Assembly: GCA_977006965.1 (NCBI GenBank)
Contig: OZ345357.1
Location: 2,666,001-2,730,000, forward strand
Reading direction: 5' to 3'
Length of the DNA stretch: 64,000 nucleotides
Origin: Phymatolithon calcareum
Lineage: Eukaryota > Rhodophyta > Florideophyceae > Hapalidiales
The position numbers and the translations under genes are program-made. The notes under the pieces were generated by a model. The model was not told where the DNA came from. It did not search any database and worked only from the letters and a program-made list of their open reading frames with translations. Shown in pieces: positions 42,101-51,264 of this stretch. The stretch's first letter is position 1. The number at the start of each line of letters is the position of its first letter.

Positions 42101-43462
42101 AGTGCGCCACGGTCTCCAAGCGCACAATCGCAAAGGTCAACCATTTCTTCTGCCGTTTGCGGCATGTCTAGAATTGCGATGCGAAACTTCAAGCGGTCGA
42201 AGCATCGTGGAGTTCCTCAAAATTCAACTGACCGTCTGCATTCCCTTCAAATCGTTGAAGCTTGTGCAAAATCAATCTCCTTTGTTTTTGAGAATGATTT
42301 TGAGTTATTCTTGCAATTGGCGTCATCAGTTCTACCAGATCGCGTCGCAGACTCAGATGACGAGAATGAATCAGCGGCCGATTTTGAGGGACTAGGTGTC
42401 CTTGAAGAGCTTGTTGAAAATCTGATTAAAGACAAGGCATTCAAGGAATCCTCGTCATTGCTTCGCACCTATGCATACTTTACTGAGTGCATGGAGCAAA
42501 ATTACAAGGACATTGACGAAGTAAGCTCATTGCGGCAAAGGCAGACGCTTTGGTCTAGAAAGATCTTATGCAAGTACGCGACGGTTGACGCAGCGATTGT
42601 CAGGAACTTGACAAGTATGTCTACCTTGTACTCCGAAAACAATGATGACTTGAGGACTGTTGCCGAGGTAGTTGAGAGAATTCATGTCGTCATAGGGGAC
42701 TGCGACGCTTCAGCGGAACCTCCAGCATCCTCAACCACAGACAAAACTTCGCTGGCTTCAGCACTGTCAATTCAACAAACTACCTCCCTCGCCGCCGTTG
42801 ATAGCGTGCTGGATACGCTTGACAGTGCAATTAGCGATGTTGAGTGGTGCCTGTCGAGAATGTCTACTTTAGAGATGTCGGTGGCGGCGGCAGTGGACAA
42901 CGGTGACCACGATAGCAGAGGCATCTCGCATTCTTTCCTACAAGCAGAGAAAACCCGTGAGAAAGTAGCTGCGCAGCAAACAATTCGTGCGGAAGACGCA
43001 GCGCAAACAAGATTGGAAGGGGTTATTCGAAATCTGCAGGCTCTTGCCAGCTGCGCTGTAGCCAAGTGGAGTTTGCAAGAGAGATTACTTCGCACAACCA
43101 CTCGTGCATATAAGCTGCTCTCGGTTGCAACTCAAGCTCAAATCAAGAGGAAAGGAGATCCGAGAACTTCGTTTGTCAGCATGCTCGATGCGTGCAAAGG
43201 TCTTGCGCCTATTTTGTGGACTTACCTTTCTTTTCTGGGGACGGAAGGAGGTCAAGATGTGTCCAACAAAGGAGGCAAAGTTTCTAAGGAAGCTCGTATT
43301 ATGCCGCAGTTGATCTACGAGGTTGAATTGTTTGAAAAGCTACTGATCTCAGCACAGAAACATACTCGTGTCAACTTGCTAAAGGGAATGAGAAGAAATA
43401 CTGCTCGGGACTTCCGAATCCAAGAAGAACTTCTCAAAGAACCGCAAGCTACTGCAGAATAG
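39155..43462 (+). CDS. FANCI: Fanconi anaemia group I protein
   Basis: A 4.3-kb single exon, 1,435 residues (human about 1,330). Family landmarks are: SLLHRMRTVSLFELPAFVYQ, then TTLFHIEYALKQDPALVAEL with PFGIAVLMAVARSPSFQTEV; the centre MRKGLFHRESSNRAVAAYGF; and the C-terminal IMPQLIYEVELFEKLLISAQ, then KHTRVNLLKGMRRNTARDFR, the strongest match. The rest is a helical solenoid. A basic nuclear-localisation-like cluster (KKRKAKNQGAASSSKRKSKN) lies near 146-165. FANCI pairs with FANCD2 to clamp DNA at interstrand crosslinks. Around residues 569-586, the region that holds the ubiquitinated Lys in animals, I see no Lys at the expected place, although an SQ motif (RTSQSS, about 616) follows. FANCD2 is excluded by the C-terminal block. 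Met-1 or Met-2 may start. Confidence 0.92.
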   Translation: MMKKELALSEDEHLRKIRSEGESYLQKALAPHVSGADRGLVVCAALRYLNERSRRTDSQSVSVASQAVVFSQATSQQTRESSFLSTLAASIDFDTQVEILVKVAVESANLRLLPVLTKCLSILAKKQSVSEKKDGNGKDEPVPSQAKKRKAKNQGAASSSKRKSKNKPDEDGMYEDVSLTAEMDDEADTDSASLIQGRTGQAFVDDFITKLVQVDAQAVSLNNRAGDVFLASVAREAPLSSSATKAVLISLLHRMRTVSLFELPAFVYQMLLFASAKGGLSLKKLFLVSLAQLFKEIEEKAVDTEKVTQSALNEDEDAITSGATTPKQIRQVQGTTLFHIEYALKQDPALVAELVKLAKSNVESQAQFLTPFGIAVLMAVARSPSFQTEVLGHIRDSLVRFEKERSIREKNLFAARVTLNDEELLRPSRSLLEAATRGGGDGWEFIAEPFFHFANMLLDRPVPGEKSLAIDLLRVLFCAQPSMRKPIMEQIVSRIALREKSAADAISVLSVLAMKVPLDVLELNYFIRQSIEDCVRLPPSLAALLISAIKPLLRSRRDLLDYFFLVMRKGLFHRESSNRAVAAYGFLTLLAFKTEPAKIINSKDVSAARKRSRRTSQSSALTDADLTRIKAATQPLRRAISHPPALRALLYKEVGNFLSGLSATPEREAACKSLKGLLRPHFLRYIDAANAPYILIDLCVDESAGGILHEPLGDLIQCLSVVESLLAEKEGEETYIVELARKLATVSLADFSISKNTSGYTGGTADEDADQEQRAEHAAALANRNRARVLGNVTEALISATLSALASSKDSKLLTDVVFPILELRGKVIEVLKHLGCATASDAIRDLGGDSSLEAGYALPFGLKRPGRPSANPKKPGKPGKNAKASGKTGGDIPSNTTSAADFRFGAFNILFSAAHSPTMPLLTAMQCLEKMSGGSAALRTDAISTFFAEKEEDRNVADLHSYLLAVAMKHIQNANDHGRKNSAPRSPSAQSQRSTISSAVCGMSRIAMRNFKRSKHRGVPQNSTDRLHSLQIVEACAKSISFVFENDFELFLQLASSVLPDRVADSDDENESAADFEGLGVLEELVENLIKDKAFKESSSLLRTYAYFTECMEQNYKDIDEVSSLRQRQTLWSRKILCKYATVDAAIVRNLTSMSTLYSENNDDLRTVAEVVERIHVVIGDCDASAEPPASSTTDKTSLASALSIQQTTSLAAVDSVLDTLDSAISDVEWCLSRMSTLEMSVAAAVDNGDHDSRGISHSFLQAEKTREKVAAQQTIRAEDAAQTRLEGVIRNLQALASCAVAKWSLQERLLRTTTRAYKLLSVATQAQIKRKGDPRTSFVSMLDACKGLAPILWTYLSFLGTEGGQDVSNKGGKVSKEARIMPQLIYEVELFEKLLISAQKHTRVNLLKGMRRNTARDFRIQEELLKEPQATAE

Positions 43463-43965
43463 TAGAAGGGAATCGAATGCTCGGCAATGGTTTACTTAAC
43501 TGTCTGTTGAATGCTTTTGTGCTTGAGCTTTTTGGGCCATATTGCTCGATAAAATGCTGAACCGCCTCTCATACAGAAGCAGATAGAATACCCTTGCAGA
43601 GCCCAGTATCCTCCCTTACGTCAAAATTGAAAAGAGTGCGTTGTCCAGCCTCCGACTCCTCCAGATGGAATGGGCACAGCAGTGTTCTTATTGGAAGCGC
43701 GAGTTGTGTTCCATCGTCCGTGGTCAGCCAAAGGGCTCGAAGATATTTTTTCTACTGGACAATTTGAAAAAAAAAATTGCATTTCATGGACGGCTGTCGA
43801 CTGCAACGGTTTAAAGAAAAAGAAGATGTCCACGAAATTCCAACACAATCACCACAGGCTCCGTCAGGGTATTTAATGGCATTTTGAATCATCTCAAGCT
43901 CTGCTCACGGCACGAGAAGAACGGACAAGGAAAAGGTACAACAGGCAAGAACCCTTTCTTGAAAC
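43463..43965. other. spacer, FANCI / FKBP
   Basis: About 500 bp between two same-strand genes, the first break in the alternating pattern. An AAAAAAAA run lies near 43,768; no gene is seen. Confidence 0.5.
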
Positions 43966-44380
43966 ATGCCGATGAAAATGGAGACGGTGACACCTGGGGA
44001 CGGTAAAACCTTTCCCCAGCGCGGACAAACCGTGAAAGTTCACTATGTAAGTTGGCGCCGACTGGCGTTGCACCGCTATTTTCAATATTTCTCCTGTGCT
44101 AATGACGAACGAATGATTGGAGTTCGATCTGCAGGTTGGTACTTTTGGATCAGGACAGGAGTTCGACAGCAGTCGCAAACGAGGAGATCCGTTTACTTTT
44201 AAAATCGGAATGGGGCAGGTGATTAAAGGATGGGACGAGGGAGTGAAGCAGATGTCGAAGGGACAGAGGGCCAAGTTTGAGTTCTCTCCAGACTTGGCGT
44301 ACGGCGCGGCAGGATATCCTCCTGTGATTCCGGCCAACGCGACGCTCTTCTTCGACATCGAGCTCATCGATATGTCTTGA
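43966..44380 (+). CDS. FKBP12-type peptidyl-prolyl isomerase, two exons
   Basis: Exons 43,966-44,046 and 44,135-44,380 join in phase 0 (intron 88 bp, gtaagt ... tctgcag), giving 108 residues, the same length as human FKBP12. Active-site residues are all present in order: Tyr of VKVHYV, Phe-Asp of EFDSS, Val-Ile and Trp of QVIKGWDEG, Tyr of DLAYGAAG, and Phe of ATLFFDIEL. It catalyses cis-trans isomerisation of prolyl bonds and, by family knowledge, would bind FK506 and rapamycin. No signal peptide, so cytosolic. Unlike plant FKBP12 there is no added Cys pair visible. Confidence 0.95.
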
Positions 44381-45606
44381 ATTGTCCCAACACGCCAAGC
44401 GTACTTATCGCAGACCTTCCGACCAAAGGGAGGAGTTATTGCTTTGTGCGAAATTGACATAAAAACAAGTCTCGCGATTGCAGCTCCTGATTGCGTACCG
44501 ACACGCTTTCATGTAGCCCTTGGACTTGCACAATCTGTCTCTTACAGCCCTAATCGGGAAAATATTTTCAACATCCTACAAGCCCCTTTTGTAGAGCGAT
44601 GACTCTGAAGGAGTTCACGACTCACGACTTCAAAAGTTGCTCGCGTTGAAACGCGCCAACGAGCTTCGTCGAAAAGTGAGACGGTGATGATACTTCTGTA
44701 CGCTCAGATCTTCAGAGTACGATCCGTGATACGAATCTTACTGTGCTGGCCGCAGAGGGCATGACATGTGCTCTCTGCGAAAAACACAGCACGGTAAGAA
44801 TATGCCATGCCTGGCCATTGTTGCTCGTATCGGTCATACTCACTTCCACTCGCATCCGCCACAATCTCACTCCGATTGATCTACTTTACCTCAGCTTCAC
44901 ACCTCACGGCTCAAAAACACACACAAATAGCAACAGCACCACAACTCTGGCAGCGCTAACAACTCAATCATCACCGACTACATTTTCTGCTCTACCAACA
45001 TCAAAACACCCTGCTCACACACATTAAAGGGACCGGTACAAACACTCTTCACGTACCGGGTACCTGATCTCCGGTGGCTTGTTAACAGCAACACCTTCTG
45101 CAACTCCCCAAGAAGACGTCCGACGAACCTGAAAACAGTTGTACGTCATGCTTAAAGTACTCTGAGCTCCTGAATGTTGTTTGAGCGTTTCTCACTGGAT
45201 GGTCGGGATATGGCATCATATCAAATATAACTAAATTTTATGATATGTGGGGAGCGGAGGGCTATGACTGGCCGGTCATACACTGTATCCATTCATGCCG
45301 AGCGCACAAATAACGGTTTATCGCATACATGCATGATACTGTATAGCAGTATGCAGTAAACTTTTAAGTACATGTACGTACAATTCAAAATTGTACCGAG
45401 CAGCTGCTGCACACCAACAGCGCAAGTCTGAATGGCGAACTTAATTTTTGTATCCAAAGTAGGCATACTGTAGTTGAAGCAAAATTGCGAAGCATGTGCC
45501 AATCTCAAAGCAGGGCGCGAAGTTCAGCCTCTCCGCTTCATTTTCCGCTAGGTAAATCAGAATTCCTCAGCCCGCGGCACGAGGAGCTGCGCCGTCGCTT
45601 AGTATA
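44381..45606. other. no recognised gene
   Basis: About 1.2 kb upstream of the hydrolase gene. A 94-codon plus-strand frame (44,743) ends in Thr/Ser repeats (aacacacacaaatagcaacagc) and is likely chance. The region 44,870-45,030 is C/A-rich on the plus strand. Confidence 0.5.
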
Positions 45607-46488
45607 ATGGCGCGCTACGCGCTTCGTGTCGCACTGCTTGCGTTAGTGGTAACGCTCGGGCGAGCGGCGGTTTCCGAGTCAATTCTCAGGAGGTACAACG
45701 TGGCGTCTACTGATGTACTCGGCCTCCGATTGAATCAACTAATGCTTCGAATCCCGGAGTTCACAGATCCCGTAGCCTCATCTACTGCGGGCACTACATC
45801 GCCGAAGAAGACATACCCAATTTTATCCGTGGACCCTACAAGTGGACGGGCAACATCATCTATTATCGTGTTTCACGGAATGGACAGTAATCCGGAGCAG
45901 CTGGTACTCCTTGGGATAATTGCACGTTCACGGCTCCCGAATACGAGATTCGTAATACCGCGCGCCCCGGTGGCTGATGTTACGTATCTGCGACGAAAAG
46001 CAACGTCCTGGTTCGACGTCTTCAAACGCGCGCCCGGCCACGAGAACAGGACTGAGTTGCGGGCAGCGGCGACTGGGGTTTCCCATCTCATCGCGGAGGA
46101 GAAGCGACTGCATGGTATCCCGAGCAATCGAACCTTCGTTCTTGGCATGAGTCAGGGTGGAGCTGTAGCGCTCACCTTCTATCTCGCGGAGGAGATCAAG
46201 GTTGCTGGTGTTATTGGCGCATCCACTTGGCTGCCGATGCCGCAAGTTTGGAATGTAAGCACGCTCGCTGCGGCTAATGCTCGAACTAAATTGCTCATGC
46301 TGCATGGTGCTAGAGATCCAGTGATTCGAATTGCAGAGGCTAGGAGCAGTGTGGAGAATTTGCGAAATCTTGGCCGGACTGTGCAGTTTATTGAATATCC
46401 GAGAGGAGGACATACTCTTTCTGAGGCGTCTATCAAGGTTGCCACTGATCTTGTCACGTTTGTGAAGGCACAGCTCGGTTCGGTTTAA
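45607..46488 (+). CDS. secreted acyl-protein thioesterase-like hydrolase
   Basis: Intronless, 293 residues. A signal peptide is evident (MARYALRVALLALVVTLGRA, cleavage likely near 21). The alpha/beta-hydrolase core shows FHGMDSNPEQL (residues 89-99, oxyanion region), the nucleophile elbow GMSQGG (Ser-182), Asp-237 in GARDPVI and His-269 in GGHTLS: a full Ser-Asp-His triad in correct order. GMSQGG and the HG(M/L)xxxxE start are characteristic of the acyl-protein thioesterase / phospholipase-carboxylesterase family. Cytosolic APTs remove palmitate from proteins; a secretory form would act on lumenal or extracellular esters, so the substrate is open. Two or three N-glycosylation sites (NRT, NVS) support the secretory route. 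Confidence 0.88.
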   Translation: MARYALRVALLALVVTLGRAAVSESILRRYNVASTDVLGLRLNQLMLRIPEFTDPVASSTAGTTSPKKTYPILSVDPTSGRATSSIIVFHGMDSNPEQLVLLGIIARSRLPNTRFVIPRAPVADVTYLRRKATSWFDVFKRAPGHENRTELRAAATGVSHLIAEEKRLHGIPSNRTFVLGMSQGGAVALTFYLAEEIKVAGVIGASTWLPMPQVWNVSTLAAANARTKLLMLHGARDPVIRIAEARSSVENLRNLGRTVQFIEYPRGGHTLSEASIKVATDLVTFVKAQLGSV

Positions 46489-49400
46489 ACTTTTTTTTGC
46501 CTTCGGTGATGTCTATTGCCCCTTTTCCGGCGTCGCAAGTGAGGAAGCGGATCGACGTCAGGGGACTCTTGCAGAGTGTAAATTAAAGGAAAAATCTTCA
46601 CCATTGGGAGATCAATTGACGCATGCGCTGCGCCGAGTCGGGCGGCAAGCGTCTATTGTTTTTCTTTTTATTGTAGGATTCGGAGTTTCCTAGAACAGCT
46701 CCCCATCCTTACGGCTACAGTAGACTTTAGCAGATACGAGTGACACTTGATGTCACAACAGCTCAAAGCCGTACAAAGTGCAGAGCTTCGAGAAGCTTAA
46801 CATCTAAACCTCTTCGCAGCCAATCCTCAGCCGCCGTCCTTCAAAGGGATGACCCGGGTTGGAAACCATTTTGTCTATTGTTTTTACTTTGGACTAAGAT
46901 TTGAAATTTGACTAAATGCGCTGCGAATGGCGGATGCTCTGCACATGCGCCGGGTGCATGGGCGGTCAATAGCATGAACAGGAATGTTTTCCCTGTGATA
47001 TAGGGTCTTCGGAGAGAAACGGGAGAATTGCGGCGGTTATGTTTCGGAAACAACAAGTGACCTTGGGAAGAAGCGATGCCACGGCATGCATTGCATTGGT
47101 AAACTATGCTACTTTGCGCGATCACTTAGGGTGCACTCCGAGCTGTAGAGAGCTATTTCAGTGCGTGGTTATCCGCGCCCGTCAGGCCTGAAGATTTTCC
47201 CATCTCCGCGTGGAAGTGGATGAAAGTTATGAACAGAGTAGAAGTGACGTCATGATAACGCGTATGCAGCACGGACACAGGAGAAAAAGGAACCTATTCC
47301 GGCGTAGGACTAGAGGGTTGTAATGGCACTTGATGGGTATACGTACAAGTTTTTTGGAACGGAGCCGTGGGAAAGACAAGGAGAAAACGGTGATCTTGTT
47401 GTGGTGCCAGAAAAGAGAATTTCACATCTACAGTTGCCCTTCCCGTACAGTTGCTCATCAATCGTCTTCGCTACTTGTCACCGCGAGAGGCCCACGTGTA
47501 CGATGACAAGAACACACGAAGCAACTCGGCTTTGTCCCTAATTGCACTGGTTCTTGTCCAGCGGCCAAGTGATCTGCTGGATTTTTCGGGAGTGGTTATT
47601 AAAGCGTAGCGCATGGCACAGTCTGAACGAAGCACGGCAGGATGCGTCAGCAGACATGAGGATACGGTCGTTGAAAACAGGAGTAACGGTATGCGACTGC
47701 TGTAGATGTGCGAATGGCCACGCGCGGCATGGTACGCTTAGTACAAGCACTATTCAGTTACACACGCGAAGTAACGTAAACGCACTAAAATTGTGTTGAA
47801 GATAGATGACTTCTTCGATGCGGCCATCGAAACGCTGCTGACAGGGCAGTAGGAGCAACGCTGAATACAGTGCAACATGGGACATGTCTGCCGCACGTGG
47901 ATATGGTTAGTATTTGCCTCTGCTGATCGACCAACATATGCAAGAAACTCCGGTCTGTGACAAATTGACGGTTTCAGAGCAGCTAGCAGTGACAGATAAA
48001 ATTGGAGATTTCCAGAAGTGCTGCATTCCATTTTCCGGTGCCACTGCCAAACGCTTTGTTCCTTCGCATACATGCCCGCAGAACATGGGCAATTTTGGAC
48101 AAGGATTCGTGTGGCAAGTGCGCCACGACCAAGAAACGAAGTCGAAAAAGTTGCATTTTGTTTATCACGGCTATGTAACTCCATGCCGGCGTAGAGGACG
48201 TAGATGATCTTCAGACAACAATTCAGTAGAAATCGCTCAAGCACGTTTTTAGTCGAACTTTGCAAAGAACAATGACCGACCATCAAAATACAGCATGGGC
48301 AAGGCAATATAAGTCAGTGTCAACAGGAGTATAACAAGTCCGATAATGTAGCACAATCAAGGTAGCGCAATCGGCATCCTACGAGCATGTGAACTCACAA
48401 GACAAGACATAGCGATGGGTGCGCTACAACATAGATGAAGAGCTGACGTTGTGTAGCAGGCCTACTTTTATTGAGAAAATGTTTACTAATTATGGAGTTC
48501 GCAGGATCGTTCGGAGAACAGCTCTCCTGCTACATGCCGCGAAGATTAGAGGAACAAAGACTTCATTGGGCTAGTGACAAAAGCAATTCGTCTACCTTAG
48601 TGAGTGAAAAGTGAGGGAAAGCTCCACCGACACATTTCGAATTTATGTTTCCACTGACCTGTCGGGAGAAAAACCAAGTTGTTGGATTAGTTCATCTACA
48701 CTGCCCGGTGTCACAGATGTCGTCATTTCCATTTCGGAGGCTGCAAGGGGGCATGAATAATATCGCTAGTAGAGCATTGCGGTGCCATGAGCGCTCTAGA
48801 GAAATATGGAATTTTAAAGATTACATTTTAGAGCCTCCAACTTTCACTAATTAATTGGTGCACTATGGTGGCAAACGGTGAATTGAACGGCAAGCGTTAC
48901 GTTCGCATGTGCAATGACTAGACGCAGATTTGTCCATAGATCTGTTTAAGGGTGAAGCTTTTATTTAGGCCGTATTGATGAACACTATATCGGCACAATG
49001 TTGGACAACTTGTGTGTGTGGCAGTGTAGTTCTCATGCTACATTAAAAAGAGAGCGTTCTGACCATACACGTGGACCTGGGGTCATGGAACCACCACGGT
49101 TGCTTTAAGAATATGTCGAATGGACGAGAGCCAGGAAGAGTAGAAGCGAGCTTTCAATTAGCTACTGTAACATGTGTAACGCCCTGTCGTAATAGAAGTA
49201 GAAGCGAACAGATTTGTAAGCCTCGGCAACAGGACGACACAAGAAGATATTATTCTTCCGAAAGTTATGTATTTCATCGAGGGATACATGGAGCCACACA
49301 GAGGAGATTAATCCGTCCCAGTGACACTGGCTGACGGTGGCGCGGGTGTTGGGAGATAGAAGCTTACAGTGTGATGGTACTGTCCATGGAGGTGATACAG

Positions 49401-51264
49401 TCGACTCTTGTAGTGATCAGCAAAGATGTTTTCCCTTTAATAATTAAGACTGCGCCTTGGCAGGAGAAAAGACCTTGGATGTACTGGTGAGGTAGAGTGT
49501 ATGCGTTGAAACGGGAGAGCATAATCAAAGCCACAAAGTGCCAATTTTGTCACTGCGCTCGAAAATGATGCCGTCACTTGAAGTTTCGACGTGATTGGTC
49601 GGAGATAAAAATGTCCAATAATAGTTTCAGAAGTGGAAATAGGCGGGATCTGGTCGGTGGTAGTATCCCAACATAATATTATGTTATGTGATTGAGAGGA
49701 CTGTGACAGCAAACGAGTAAGGACCACAAGCTGTCAAAACAGATATGCCGATGACAATGTCAGCAAGCGCAATGACGCTTTTTTACTACAACGGGACGGT
49801 TGCGCTAGAGATTTTCACTGGGCGATCTCGGGAAGCGGAGTCGTGGACGGGCGAGAGCTGCGTCGAAAACCCGAGCGTCTTCACAGATCTAGAATGAAAA
49901 CACGATGTTGTGTGGCGCTGCATGCACGATTCAGAATGTACTAACGGGCGCCAACGGTGGCAAAAGCGACGCTTGGGACAGACCAAATAGTTCGAGAAGC
50001 AAATTTTGGTTTGTCTTATGTTAGTGGTAGGACTTGTAGTGGAAGTGAAAGTCACTTTTCGGAAGTACATGATCGTACCCGTAGGCATGCAATTGCATTT
50101 GTTTCAAAATTGAGCTGGAGGAGCAATTTGCTCGGAATTGCGGGCGCGGAACGAATGCTTATTGTTTCCGTCTGCTCTGTAGACTCTCATGTGTTGTTTC
50201 AGTGCCGCACTCCTGCGATCACGGGGAGGTCTCAGAAAAGATGCGTTTTGAGGTGACCACTCTGGCCCCGTTGCACCTGTGAACGGACGTGGAGGAAAGA
50301 ATACATGTAAACGAAGCGTGGCAGGAATGATCCGAAGGCGGGATGAAATGGGGTGGTTCATAACTCTTATGCCAGTTCATAAGGATGTTGGACGAGAAAA
50401 TAGTTTACTATCCGAGCCGTTTTTTGCGTTGCAGTTGTGTCATCGATGCTTCGATAATAAGGATATGCTGATTGCATTTGCTGATTGCAGAAGATATGGA
50501 TGTAATTCTACTACTGTACAGTACATGAAAAATCCACCGCTGTGACGCTTCGGCGAGGCATAGATATTTGTGAAGAATTTCAACTTTGGCACCGTGGTCA
50601 AATGCTATATTCCTGGGTCATCCATCATGGTTGACCCAGGAGTTCAACTTCCTGCACATGATCGTCATGTGCAGGAAGTTGAACGACGTAAGCCAAAAGG
50701 GACAAGTCTTCCCCGCTGGCGAGGTCCAAGGGTAATACTGTACTCCTGAACAGTATCCTACTGGTTCGTCGTACTCGGTAAGCATTCCGACGATAAGCAT
50801 GCACTATTTAGTTGAGAGCACTAATAGTTACTGACCTGCACGAGACGGATCTCGCTGAGATGAGATCACAGCTCTGAGGATCATACCACATCTCATCTGA
50901 GGTTTCACATAAAATTTTAAATAAAATCTATATGCATCTAGACAGCTTTCGCATTTCCTGAAATTTGCGTTGACCAATAGCGTCGCAGATGGAACAGATG
51001 TAGAAACGCCTCCACAACGTTTCGGCGTCCAACACACATACCAAAATTTAATCCATTTTAGGAAGTTGTCGCTTCGAAAACTTTCCTCTCCCACCCTGTT
51101 TTGTGCACCAACTCTGAGAACTGGCCTTGATAGCGCGCTACTCTCCACCAGCGTCGCGACCACAGCTCGTCTTAGGGTTCCAAGGATAGAGCTTACCGAC
51201 CTTCACGGCTTTCACTTCTTCTTGCTTTAAGGAGCTTACGCGAACGCTCGGCCACCTCCATATT
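46489..51264. other. 4.8-kb gene-poor stretch
   Basis: No frame here shows a domain, and the longest (48,307-47,750, minus) has random-looking composition rich in Cys and Ser. No transposon protein is recognisable. Short strong hairpins occur (see 50,611-50,684). It separates the 26.5-46.5-kb gene island from the CCT gene. Confidence 0.55.
50611..50684. repeat. two adjacent strong hairpins
   Basis: First hairpin: TCCTGGGTCA (50,611-50,620) and TGACCCAGGA (50,632-50,641), with an 11-base loop. Second: GTTCAACTTCCTGCACATGA (50,642-50,661) and its exact complement at 50,665-50,684, with a 3-base loop. They abut with no gap. No gene is adjacent. Confidence 0.9.

Noticed and set aside
39155-43462. 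FANCD2 rather than FANCI
   Set aside because: The C-terminal block (ELFEKLLI..., RVNLLKGM, ARDFRI) is FANCI-specific.
44743-45027. 94-codon frame with Thr/Ser repeats
   Set aside because: Low-complexity ACA/CAC-rich DNA reads open in several frames; no supporting motif.
47750-48307. 185-codon minus-strand frame in the gene-poor stretch
   Set aside because: No domain, unusual Cys content and overlapping frames on both strands.
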